Part shown: piece after piece, positions 44,643 to 55,114 of the stretch | Position numbering within the stretch: position 1 is the stretch's first letter | How the letters are laid out: each line of letters begins with the position of its first letter | Assembly: GCF_022682495.2 (NCBI RefSeq) | Contig: NC_071393.1 | Span: forward strand, 99,127,010 to 99,191,009 | DNA: 64,000 nucleotides | Origin: Desmodus rotundus | Lineage: Eukaryota > Chordata > Mammalia > Chiroptera > Phyllostomidae | Direction: 5' to 3' | Translations under genes and position numbers: made by a program | The notes under the pieces: model-generated | What the model was told of the DNA's origin: nothing | What the model saw: the letters and a program-made list of their open reading frames with translations, nothing else | Database searches by the model: none

Positions 44643-44984
44643 GATATTCTTACTTCGAAGCTCCTGTTCCTGTGTTGTTATCATGTTTTTTACTTCATAT
44701 GAGATGTGAGATTAGAGTCAGTGTGTGCTATCTCATGAGAGGTGATTATATATTTTCAATAAATTTGCAAGTTTTTTCATGTCATGTTGAGCTTGAAATC
44801 AGGCATTTTGGGTGTATTTACACTATAGAAACTGGCATACCCTACAAATCAAGCTGGTTTTTTCCCAGAGAGCTGGTCGTTAAGCATGTTCAGCATATCC
44901 CTAGATGTGGAGTACTACCACATTCTTTAAAAAAATAACAAAATATAGTTGGATTTTAATAAAGGGTTTAATTGAATGGGTCTA

Positions 44985-45290
44985 AACTTTTAATGACATA
45001 GGAATACTTGGGAAGGTGGAGGCTTGTTAAAAAGTGTTTAAGTTCAGTAGGTCTGGACTAAGAGCAGAAATGGGCATTTTTAAAATGATCCAAGAAGATC
45101 AGATGCTGCCAGAAATGAAAACACACTGTATGAAAGACTTGAACTTTGTAAGGGTTTTCCCCCTTTTTTCCACATTAAAAGTGCCAGATGAACTCCTGAA
45201 TTCAGTGTTTCCAACTCTGACTACAATTAGAATCACCCAGGGAGCCAATACAAAACCCAGACCCAATTAAAACAGAATCTTAATCAAGGA
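44985..45290. mobile_element. MER5A-type hAT pieces
   Basis: 44990-45095 ('GGAGGCTTGTTAAAAAGTGT', 'AGTTCAGTAGGTCTGGACTA') and 45205-45285 ('TTAGAATCACCCAGGGAGCC', 'AACCCAGACCCAATTAAAAC') each resemble part of MER5A. They may be two copies or one disrupted copy. Confidence 0.6.
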
Positions 45291-45608
45291 ATTGGTGACA
45301 TGTGGCCAATTGTATTTCAGACTTGTTATGTATAAGTTTCTTTGCTGGGATGCCTTTGTCCTGCTCCCCACTTGTGAACCTCAGTGTCTACTGCAATTAT
45401 ATCAGTGTGATTGTTATGTGTTGGGTATATGGGTAAGATACCTTTGTTCTTTGGCTGGTAGGTTTCCAGTTGAGAGAATCACACCTGCTTAGCCTTATCT
45501 GTAACTGGACACGATTTAGAAGATGAGGTCCTGGATCTCCAATCTGAGTCTATTGCTATAATGAGATGAAGTCATGGGAGGAAAGAAATGTATTTTCTAT
45601 GAGGGAGG
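45290..45608. other. Unassigned DNA
   Basis: Nothing recognised. Confidence 0.5.
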
Positions 45609-45609
45609 A

Positions 45610-46172
45610 ATATAAATAATTAGTGGTTTGAGGATGGACTGCAATAGATTACAGATGGTCACAAGTCTTTGATGCTCCTCCCACTAAGAGGTGGGATCTA
45701 TTTCCCCTCCCAGTGGGTCTGGGTTCCCTAAGATTGCCTTGACCAATGGAGAATGGCAGAAGTAACACTGGGCCAGTTATAGTTCTGGTTTTGAAAAGGA
45801 ATAGCAGTTTCTATCAGTTTATTGAGACCTATTGAGACTTTCGTAATAAGTCTGCCATGTAAGAAGACTAGAGATTCCTTGAGACTTCACGGGGGGGGGG
45901 GGGGGTGGGAGAGACAGGCTGAGTTCAGACTCCCATTGTCTCTATCAATGCACCAAGCATGCGAGTGAGCCATCTTACATTCTCCAAACCAGTCCAGCTG
46001 TCAGCTAAATACCTCCAAGTAATCCCAATTGACACCACATGGAGCAGAAGGGTCACCTAGTTGAGCATTACTCAAATCCCTGTCCCTCAAAATTACGAGA
46101 TCTGATTAAATGGCTGTTGTCTTCAGCTGCTAAATTTCATGGTAGTTTGTTACACCCCACCAGATAACTGGA
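45610..46172 (+). mobile_element. MLT1-type LTR, plus strand
   Basis: 'TTTGATGCTCCTCCCACTAA', 'GGGATCTATTTCCCCTCCCA', 'TTGCCTTGACCAATGGAGAA', 'AATTGACACCACATGGAGCA' and 'GTTGTCTTCAGCTGCTAAAT' follow an MLT1 LTR from 5' to 3'. A run of 15 G at 45891-45905 interrupts it. Confidence 0.82.
45891..45905 (+). repeat. (G)15 homopolymer
   Basis: Fifteen consecutive G inside the MLT1 LTR; length is liable to sequencing error. Confidence 0.85.
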
Positions 46173-46439
46173 TCTCTCCCCTAGGTGATTCTAATGTGCA
46201 GCCTATCCTTTCATAAAGAGTTCCCCCTGGGTAGGTAAAAAAAATTTTCCCCCTAGTCCCTTATCCACACACTACCCAACATTTGCTTTATTTTCCACCG
46301 AAGTAAACTACCTTTATGTGGCAAAAAAGACATGTCATGCATTTGAAGAAATAATTCATAACATTTAATAAAGTGTCATGGACTTTTAAAGACACCAGAC
46401 ACTGGAATATGTACAGGGAAACCTTGACTTCATTCTTAT

Positions 46440-46572
46440 CTTTGACATCACTAGTTCTTATGACCTTCAACAAGTCATATTTTTCCAGTCTTATTTTTGA
46501 TGTCTGTGAAATGAGGAAGTTAGACTACATTGTCTCTAAGTTCCCTTTCACTTGTGAAATTTTGTGTCAGTG
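46440..46572 (+). mobile_element. Ancient MIR-like SINE, plus strand
   Basis: 'TATGACCTTCAACAAGTCAT', 'GTGAAATGAGGAAGTTAGAC' and 'TACATTGTCTCTAAGTTCCC' match the sense strand of the SINE seen in complement at 27440 and 57580. Confidence 0.7.
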
Positions 46573-46574
46573 AA

Positions 46575-48583
46575 ATGATGTGTGTGGAATAGTAACCATC
46601 AATGGGGGGAGATTATTTTTATAAAAACCATACAACTAATCAACCTACTCTTGATCATCCCTGATTCAGTCTAGATTTATATCCACAACCCAGGGGGAGA
46701 AAAGCTTTATGTTTGCATCACTAGTAACTTCTTCAGGCACTTAGCTTCCTGAGTATGTGTGTCTATTTTAAATGCACAAAGTTCAAGAAGAAAGAAAAAC
46801 TAAAATAGAGCTCACGATCCATTCCTTCATTCCATAAAATTCTATAGACACTTTGTGTTCAATGTGATTATGCCAGGCAAAAGATGCCCCACGCCATGGG
46901 CTGTTCCGGCGGCGTGAGAGATACAGTAATGGAATTCATGACATGTGAGTTTGGATTCGCAATTTGGCAACAAATCCCTCTGTGAGTCTTCAGAACTTTT
47001 CCACCTCGCCTTAGTGACATGTTAAAAGCTGAAAGAAAGCATTCTTTGTGTGGAAAGCTGAAATATGCTCCATCTTTGGACTGTAATTATAGTCACTCAC
47101 TTCCTCCAGCTCCAGTTAATCCCTGCTGACCTTTCCCAAAGTGTTCTTTTCTAGCTCCCGTTAATAGCAAAGGATCTAACCCACTGCTGCTAACAATACA
47201 CATTACAGTGTTTTGAAAGCTGAAAAGTGGTAGCTCTGTGCTCATTGGAGTCCTTTCTCCAATTCTATAATTTAAAAAAAATCAGACGTAACCTTGTATA
47301 GAAGTTCACATATTCCTAGTAGTTAAAATCAAAGATATGCCACAGGGAATCATCAAAACTGTTTCTTTCCCCCCATAAATCAGACCAAAATGACTCTCCA
47401 GTGAGAACATTTCTCTCATCTTTCCCTTGGCACAAAAAGCAGCAGCACAAAACACGAACTACATGGTGTTTGCTACCCTTGAGTGGCAGCTGCTAGAATG
47501 CAACATTGCCATTTGTATTCAAGGGACCTTTTATTCCCAGCTGCGCGAGCCAAGCCACAGGACTTGCAAGAATGCTTGGGATGCTTCCTGTGAACTCAGG
47601 ATACAAAGAATCTGTGGTGTGGCTCTGAACTAGGAACCACTAAAGAGAGAAAACCTGAAAGAGACTTTTATTATGCTAGCAAGGGCATTGCTATTCATGT
47701 ATAAAGTGTGTGTGCATGCAGAAAACAGCTTGTGTGTGTTTAGGAAGATATATATGCTGACTTTTAAATGCCTTTTCTTTAGACAATTGAGGTTATTGTT
47801 TTCATAATTTAACCCAGAACACTGTTGGCATGGCTCAGTAGGCACTGAGGGGATTGCAGAATTAGAGAAGGAGCCTGTGTTTTCATTATTAATGGTTAAG
47901 CCATTGCCCCTGATAAGAGATTTTCAAAGTTTGCAAATAAGATAATGGTCACTCAAGTTAGAAAGCCTTCCAAAATAGACTGCCTGTTTCACTCAATATT
48001 GAGCAATTTTGGTGTGGCAGGGGATCTAACAGAAGTTGTTTTCTATGAAACATTCAAATTGATATGCTTTCAACTCATTCTATCTCTCCTCAAAGGGCTG
48101 TGGAAAACTCACCAGTAATACCACCTGGTACAGAAAGTGAAAGGTTTGAAGTGTATTTGTTTACGTCAAAGTCAGAGAAACCATCACACACGCCAGTGGT
48201 AGGTCCTTGAGATGATTAATGCTTGTGTTCATAGCCTCTTTCTTATCCAAGGTTGTGGTGGAAAGTGAACTTGAGTTTATAGTTCATGGGCCTTAACTGA
48301 AACATAGATTTAGGTGCACAGAAATATAGCTATAACACAACTAAGACCTTGAATTTCACCTGACATCAGTGATAGACCTTGTTAGCTCTTTTTCTTCATC
48401 TATTTTTCCCAAATTGTAGATGGATTTATGATCAGTTTAGAGGGAACTCTGAGGATAGATTGATTTTCTTCAATATCATCTAATTAAAAAATCGAGGTCA
48501 TATGCAAGCAGAATGGTTTTGGGGTGTCAGGCTAAAGTTCTTGATGAGATTGCTTATGTGGGGAGGAAACATGCCTTTTATTT
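46575..48583. other. Unassigned, repeat-poor DNA
   Basis: No repeat or exon recognised over about 2 kb. 47030-47225 has clustered AT-core words (TGTAATTATAGTC, AGTTAATCCC, CGTTAATAGC) and looks like a possible conserved non-coding element, untested. Confidence 0.4.
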
Positions 48584-48585
48584 TA

Positions 48586-48743
48586 TTTTTTAAAAGATTT
48601 CATTTATTTATTTATTTTCAGAGAGAGGGGAAGGAAGGGAGAAAGAGAGGGAGAGAAACATCGATGGGCTGCCTCTCACATGGCCTGGTGACCCTTTGAT
48701 TCGTAGGCTGGTGTTCAGCCCACTGAGCCACACCAGCCAGGGC
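48586..48743 (-). mobile_element. VES SINE with internal deletion, minus strand
   Basis: In complement it has the head GCCCTGGCTGGTGTGGCTCA, then jumps from the anticodon-like region to GGCCATGTGAGAGGCAGCCC, so the part with box B and the following about 50 bp is missing (about 158 bp against about 210). The tail is AAATAAATAAATG. Flanks CATGCCTTTTATTTT and CATGAGCCCTCATTTT may be a gapped target duplication. Confidence 0.82.
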
Positions 48744-48909
48744 ATGAGCCCTCATTTTAAATGCACCCACTTTAGGAGGGTGCCAGTAAGCTATGTGATC
48801 TGAAAAAAGGATTATACTGCATTACTCCCCTCCCAGCCCTGGATACTATCAGCAATGTAAAATATTTTCTTGTTTCTTTTTATAATGGTGCTAAACTAAA
48901 ACAACAACA

Positions 48910-49123
48910 TCCCTGGCTGGGCAGCTGAGTTGGTCAGAGTGTCATCCTGTACACTGAAATGTGGTGGGTTCGATTCCCAGTCAGGGCATGTAGGAGAGGC
49001 ATACCCATCGATGTTTCTCTCTCAGTCTCTCTCTCTCTCTCTCTCTCTCCCTCTCCCTCTCTCCCCCCTCTCTCCCTTCTTTTCTCTCTAAAAAAATCAA
49101 TAGACAGCCTTGGGTGAGGATTG
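48910..49123 (+). mobile_element. VES SINE, plus strand
   Basis: Head CCCTGGCTGGGCAGCTGAGT, box B GGTTCGATTCCC, an expanded (CT)n region at 49021-49085, and the end AGCCTTGGGTGAGGATTGA shared with the copy at 271. Perfect 11-bp duplication AAACAACAACA (48899-48909, 49124-49134). Confidence 0.93.
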
Positions 49124-49134
49124 AAACAACAACA

Positions 49135-50038
49135 GCAACAATGACAGTTCTTTTTAGACTTAGATTTAGAGAATCAAAAGAAAGCAAGATGTAACAGAAA
49201 ATATTGAAATTAAGGTACAGTAATGGCACAGTTACTCAAACTGATCCAGTTCTTACTGATCTGGTACTGAAAGACAGAGAGTGGCAAAAATACTGGCTTC
49301 GGTGAAAATTGAGTCTCAGAGGATGAAACCCAACTCCCTTTCTGGCCTGACCACACACCCACAGATAATGCCTCAGATATGGATCCTCAGGCAGTTAAAG
49401 GAAATATGCGATTTATAAGATTGATTTGTGTTTTTTCTGAACAGTTGTTAAATGTGATTAATTCAAATGGAACTCAGGAAATTCCCCTTTCCTTTTGCAA
49501 ACAGAAAGGTAGAGGAATTCACAGTGATCTGGAACACAAAATCATCAGTCATGAGATCGTTCCCCTGCTTTGACCCTTGCGAATGTTAAGTTGAATGACC
49601 CTTCCCAGTATGAGACATGAGGACTAAAGCCTGAAACTCAAACTTAAAGAACCCCAGGGCCTGTGTTAATTATTAACATCATGATTTCCACACGAAACCT
49701 AGGACTTGCTCTTAAGCATCTTCAAAAACAGTACTTATTGACACAGGAACCCTAAAAATAACCACAGCCTTGACTACTCAGATCACTGAGCTGGGTCAGG
49801 GCACTAACCAAAGTGCTGGAGCAAGACTCAGGCAGTCTCTGTGAGCACCTGGATTGTGTCTGCCCAGTGTGCTGGGTGTGCGGATAGTCCTGAGAAAGCA
49901 GCCAAGTCCAAGGTCTCTACGTCTGGAGATCAACCCAGAGGGCAGGGCCCATTCCAGGAGCCAGATCTAAAGTCTCACAGCCATTTTTGCTGCTGGCTTT
50001 TGCATTCAAGAACAGTTAATTCACACACACACACAAAG
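49135..50038. other. Unassigned DNA
   Basis: No repeat or exon recognised; short CA run at 50023-50034. Confidence 0.5.
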
Positions 50039-50039
50039 A

Positions 50040-50560
50040 TATAAAAATGGCCTTTAAACATGAAAGATGTTCATACTCATAATTAGAGGAACACAATGAA
50101 AGCACTGCCATTTGCTACTTATTGGATTAGCTAAAATCAATAAATTTGACAACAATCTCTGTTGGCAAAGCTGTGGGGAAACAGGGTATTTACATACATT
50201 GTTGGTAGATCAAACTAGTACAACCTTTCTAGAGTGAAAATTGGCAATATCTTGCAAAACTACATGTGCACTTACTGTTTGACCCAGCAATTTCACTTTT
50301 ATACATCTCACCCAAAATGCATCTCCAATGATATGAAAATATATGTGTACAAGGTTGCTTGTTGAAGCATCATTTGTAATTGAACAATGTTAGAAGCAAT
50401 CTCAATGCCTATATATAGCAGAATGATTCAATTAACTCTGATTCATCCATTCATTGAATACTCTGTATCCATGAAAAGGAATGCACAGAACACCTGTGAA
50501 ATGATAGGGAGTGATTACAGGATATACTGTTAAGCAAAAAAGACCAAGTGCAAAGACTAT
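50040..50560 (+). mobile_element. Old L1 ORF2 3' end, plus strand
   Basis: 'TTGGCAAAGCTGTGGGGAAA', 'TTTGACCCAGCAATTTCACT', 'TCATCCATTCATTGAATACT' and 'CATGAAAAGGAATGCACAGA' mark the end of L1 ORF2 in sense direction. Frame is broken throughout. Confidence 0.82.
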
Positions 50561-51798
50561 CTATAGTTCTACTCTTCATGTAAGAAAAAAAAATGGGATA
50601 TTAAGAGCATATTCATTTATCTGCTCAGTTGCACATTGGTAAATACAGAAAGAATAAGGAGAATAGTAACCAGTCTCATTCTCTTTGGAGTGAGAGTAAT
50701 GAGATTGTTTATCTACAAGGGATGGGTGAAAATGGAGTGGAAAGAATGGGAAATGGGAACAGAGTATGAGGGACAAAGTGTGAGCAGCACTTTTTGGAAT
50801 ATACCTTCTTTTACAGTTCTCATTTGAGAACTATGGAAGCGTTTCACTTATCTCTCCCCCAATAATTAATTAAATTCAACCACAATGTTAGGAGAAACCC
50901 AAATAGAATACAACAGCAAGAAAATAACAAGTAACTTTGGAGAACAGTGTTTGACTATATACTAGAACACTAAAAACAAAAAGAACTGTACACAAATACT
51001 GTTATCTAGTTGGTAAATATGTTTCTCATGGGGAGTTCTAAAACTACTCTATGTATCTACTAGGAATGAACCAATAAGCAAATATCTTGTGAATAGTGAG
51101 AACCACATTTTTTACAGTAGAAGAAAGAAGTTACAGATAAGGAAGAGGGAAGGCTAGAATGAATGCTGTGGTGTTAGAATAGGAGGTATCAGCATAAACT
51201 CAGGATTTTTAATATATATACAGATGAGATAGAGAAATAGATTGTATATGCATGTGTAACATACATGGACATACTTTTTAGCTTATATTTCGTATACATG
51301 ACATCTCAGTAGCAATGAGCACCCTTAGCACTTGTACCTTGTTTCCTAAATACCATTCTTTGAAAAAGAAAGAAAAAGAAAAAGAAACCAGGATTTCCTA
51401 TAAAATTGGTTGACTCCATGATTAAGCCAGGGAAAATATAAGATTAGTCTGGAACATCTTACAGGGCCAGAAAGTAAGGAATTACTCAGAAACTGATGGG
51501 AACATGTTGAAAGGATACAGAAACCAACTTGAAAAAGCTCTACATGCTGAAAATTGGGACAACTGGAGCAATAAAATTATAATAGTAATGCATTATACCC
51601 CATATAATAAAAATAAATAAGTGACCTCATTGCATTTCATTGCATTTCTAGCACTTTTCTTGTAGAAGAGTTGCGAATAAGGTAGGCTGTTCGTAGAAAG
51701 CCCTGGAGAAGTAAGATTTCTGCTAAAGATACTTTATGGAGGAAAAATGGTGTCAAAGAGAGGCTACAGGCCATGCTACCAAACAGATGCAATCCTAC
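50561..51798. other. Unassigned AT-rich DNA between two L1 pieces
   Basis: The L1 ORF2 end upstream and the L1 3' UTR downstream could be one element opened by about 1.2 kb, or two elements. No border duplication was found. 51636-51655 has CATTGCATTT twice. Confidence 0.4.
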
Positions 51799-51799
51799 T

Positions 51800-52115
51800 T
51801 TAAAAAAAAATCCAGACAAAATAGAACAAATACTGTATGATTTCACTTATATGAGACACCTAGAATAGTCAAATTCATTGAGACAGGAAGTAGAATGGTG
51901 ATTTCCAGGGGCTGCAGGGAAGAGGGAATGGAGAGTTACTATTGAATGGGTACAAAGTTTCTCTTTGGGAAGATGAAACAGTTCTGGACATGGATGGAGG
52001 TGATGGTTGCACAACAAAGTGATTGTCCTTAATGCCTCTGAACTGCGGACCTAAAGATGTTTAGCATGATAAATTTTATGATACGTATATTTTACCACAA
52101 TAAAAAAATAAAGCA
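51800..52115 (+). mobile_element. L1 3' UTR, plus strand
   Basis: 'TATGATTTCACTTATATGAG', 'GACACCTAGAATAGTCAAAT', 'AGTAGAATGGTGATTTCCAG', 'GGTGATGGTTGCACAACAAA' and 'TATTTTACCACAATAAAAAA' are an L1M 3' UTR and poly-A signal. Confidence 0.88.
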
Positions 52116-52144
52116 ATAGTTAATTGCCAGCATCAATTAGCTGC

Positions 52145-52337
52145 ATGCAATTTGTCAAGCATTGTGCTAGATATTACATGTATTGGATTTAGGCAGCACA
52201 ATAATTCAATAGAGTAGGTATTAATTAGTCCTATTCTCCAGGTGAAGAAACTAAGGCCCAGAAAGGTTAACTAACTTGGTCAAGGTCAGAGAACAAGTAA
52301 GTGATAGAACCAGGACTCAAGTGGAGGCTCTACACTT
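52145..52337 (-). mobile_element. MIR SINE, minus strand
   Basis: 'GTCAAGCATTGTGCTAGATA', 'AGGTGAAGAAACTAAGGCCC', 'AGAAAGGTTAACTAACTTGG' and 'AAGTGATAGAACCAGGACTC' are MIR in complement, well preserved. Confidence 0.88.
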
Positions 52338-52339
52338 AC

Positions 52340-53338
52340 CTTATAGTTGATATCTAATAAATGTTTTTTTTTTAAACCATCATTATTATTATGTAAACTG
52401 TGCATGGGAATTTTTTTGTTTGCTAACTCTTACCCTAAAACTTGGTGATTTTTCCTCCTGTGTAACTGAGGTGAAAAAGCGATGGTAAAGAATCAACATA
52501 GGACAAAGGTCTGGGTTTTGGTGATAACTCAAATGAAAAGGGAACCCCTTCTTTCCATGTACAAAGCTTATAACTGATTCACCTGAATTGGCCCATAGGG
52601 CCTGTGGAGCTGGGGCTCAGCCAGGCCTCCACACATATTTGGACTGTGTTTCGATGACTCAGGTCTACTAGAAAGTCCTTTGGGAACATTTTAAAGGGAC
52701 CCTCTTGAATCACAGAGCAGAAAAACACAGAAGTAAAGCCAGCTACATACTCCTGCCCTGCTCTGCAGTTTTGGAAGTAGGGGAGTCAAACACCTCGGAT
52801 CCCTGAACTAGAGGAAGAAGCTCAACCTGACGAACTGCAGATTCCGCCAACCTCACCACAGCCAGGGGCTCATCCAATGGCCACCCTTTCGGAAAAGTTG
52901 TTTTTTTTGCTGATGCCATGAGGATTCTTCTCATTCGGTTAAACCTTAGATGAAAAGCTAGTTATTTTCTCAAATGGCTGCTAGGAAGACTTTAAATATT
53001 TGAAAGCAGGTCTTACAAACTCTAAACCTCATGCTCTAAACCAATCACCTTCAACTGTTTTTGCATGTTGATTTTCTTCTGATTATCACTTACTTTTGAA
53101 TGGAGACTTTCCTAACCAAACTGGCCCTTTACTGAGGAACTGTTATGATGGTGGGGAATGAGGTAGGGTAGCAGCAACTTCATTTTAAATATGTTGTTTC
53201 AAAAGACTTTCTCATCTAATCCACTGAGTCATGAGAACATCCCAGAAGCAGGTCTCTGTTCAGGGACCCAAATTTCCCTTTCCAGGCAAGCAGGAGGAGC
53301 ATGGGGCTCCAGGGAAGCCTCTAATCTGATGATTTAGC
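52340..53338. other. Unassigned DNA
   Basis: No repeat or exon recognised. Confidence 0.5.
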
Positions 53339-53340
53339 AC

Positions 53341-53517
53341 AAGGCTTCTCAGCCCTGGTACTAGGAACATTTTGGTTTGAATAGTCCTCTGTTGTGAGGG
53401 AGGTTTTGTGCCTTTCAGGTGTTTAGCAGAAACTTTGACTTCTACCTAGATGCCATAGCATACCCAATCTTCAGATTGGGGGGTGGGGCAAAATCATCCT
53501 TGGGTTAGAACCACATT
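53341..53517 (-). mobile_element. MER20-type hAT-Charlie element
   Basis: 'AAGGCTTCTCAGCCCTGGTA' at the left, 'GAACATTTTGGTTTGAATAG', 'GTTTAGCAGAAACTTTGACT', 'CTACCTAGATGCCATAGCAT' and, at the right, 'GGGTTAGAACCACATTA' give MER20 in complement with both ends present (about 177 bp). Confidence 0.88.
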
Positions 53518-53984
53518 ACCAGCAGGCTTGAGGTCATGGCTATAAATCTAATGGCCAGTCATGCTCCTCTTGCTACTGGGCTTCCTCTCTGCTATGCTTC
53601 TTGCAAATATGTTTATATATTCAGGACCAGCCTGGCTTTGCCTTCTGCTCCACAGCCTGGAACAGGACTCAGGGAGACTTCTGGCCCGCTCCTGTTCCTA
53701 GACCCTGGCACTCCTGAAAAGATCGCCAGGCCACTGCCCTTGTGGAGACTCTATCCCATCAGATATCTACAGATGTCTATGCCTATCCTTGTTTCTTTCC
53801 TCAGTTTGGTCCTCTTTGGATCGATGACTGTCTCCTTGTTTCATTTAAGGTGGTGGAGGTTTTTATTTTTCTGTTTTTCATTCTTTAAAATTTTTATTTG
53901 GCTTTAGGGAAGGGAGTGATCTTCATGTGGAAGTTTTCATCCAGTTTTACTTCCTGTTACAATACATGCATGAACACATACATA
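53518..53984. other. Unassigned DNA
   Basis: A 123-codon plus frame (53536-53907) has no domain; the 3' part is AT-rich. No repeat recognised. Confidence 0.45.
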
Positions 53985-53985
53985 C

Positions 53986-54066
53986 AGAGGGAGAGAGAGG
54001 GGGAGAGAGAGAGAGAGAGAATGAGAAAGAAGATAGGGAGAGAGAGACGGAGGGAGAGGGAGAAAG
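53986..54066 (+). repeat. (GA)n-rich low-complexity tract
   Basis: About 80 bp of GAGAGAGG-type text; it could be the remnant of the CT-rich body of a SINE in complement, but no SINE head is visible. Confidence 0.85.
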
Positions 54067-54634
54067 TATGGCTGTCTAAATGTAAGCCAGTGCACTTAAA
54101 GCTATATTGTTTGCCTCTCTTCCTACTGATGACGGAATTAAGCTAAAGAAAGTGCACTGAGCTCCTAATAAAACTATTGTACTTCAGAAAAACATAGTGA
54201 AAAATCTTAGTTGTGGGATAATAATGTAAAATTGCTTTAGAAAGTTGCCATAAATATACAGTGCATTAAATGTGCCTGATACACTACTCAATGACATAAT
54301 TAATCTTTTCTATCTCTGTCCACTCAGATAAATACAGAAACATACTCTATTTCAGACCCTGAAAAGTCAAGGTCCTCAAGGCCTGTGCCCCACAGCAGGC
54401 TTGGGGTCCTCTATGTGGTGTACTCAAACCTTCCTGCCACAGACAGCCCCCGAGGAGTCCCACAGGTCCAGGTTCAAGGATCCTTCTAATTTAGCTTGTT
54501 CTGTGAAGCACATTAAGTGTGTCTTGTACTTTTAGTAACTTAGAAACATTGGTGGATGACAGTGACTCTAATCATTCTGATATTGATGGAAAGTGCTTGG
54601 TGGTTTCTGAGGGTAACTACCTAAGTTGAGGGAT
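54067..54634. other. Unassigned DNA
   Basis: No recognised content. Confidence 0.5.
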
Positions 54635-54635
54635 C

Positions 54636-54780
54636 TCTGTTTCTTTTCCTCTGCTGTCTCTTGTCCTTTCTTTCCCTCCCTAACCTTCTCTTCCTCTCCT
54701 TTCTCCTCTTCTTCCCTCCATCTTATCTCTTCTCTCCTTCATTTTCTCTCTCCCACACATGCTCACCCTACTACCCCTCT
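54636..54780 (+). repeat. Polypyrimidine tract
   Basis: About 145 bp almost entirely C and T (CTTCTCTTCCTCTCCTTTCT-type), with few purines. The 65-codon frame over it is a composition artefact. Confidence 0.85.
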
Positions 54781-54994
54781 TTTTCCTAAGCCCTGTCAAG
54801 AGTTTCCATACCTGAAGACATAGCACTCTCAGTAATTTGTGCTAATTAGAGTAGACATCCAGAAAGAAGACTAATTTTGAGACGTGCACATAACAGACTA
54901 AATGGTTTTGTGAGTTTTTTCTATCTCTGATTTCACTCTGTTGAACTCCTAAAGAGCCTCTGGCTTTGCTATTTTCTAATTGTTAAATATTTAT

Positions 54995-55112
54995 GTCTTA
55001 CCTCCAACCCACCCACAAATATTATAAGCTCCCCAGGGCAGGAACTATGCCTTTTAAATTTATACTATCTAGTGATTGCTTAAGAAATGTTTGTTGACAT
55101 ATTTGAATGTTG
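54995..55112 (+). mobile_element. L2 3' end fragment
   Basis: 'ATTATAAGCTCCCCAGGGCA', 'GGAACTATGCCTTTTAAATT' and 'AAGAAATGTTTGTTGACAT' are the L2 end. Confidence 0.72.
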
Positions 55113-55114
55113 AC

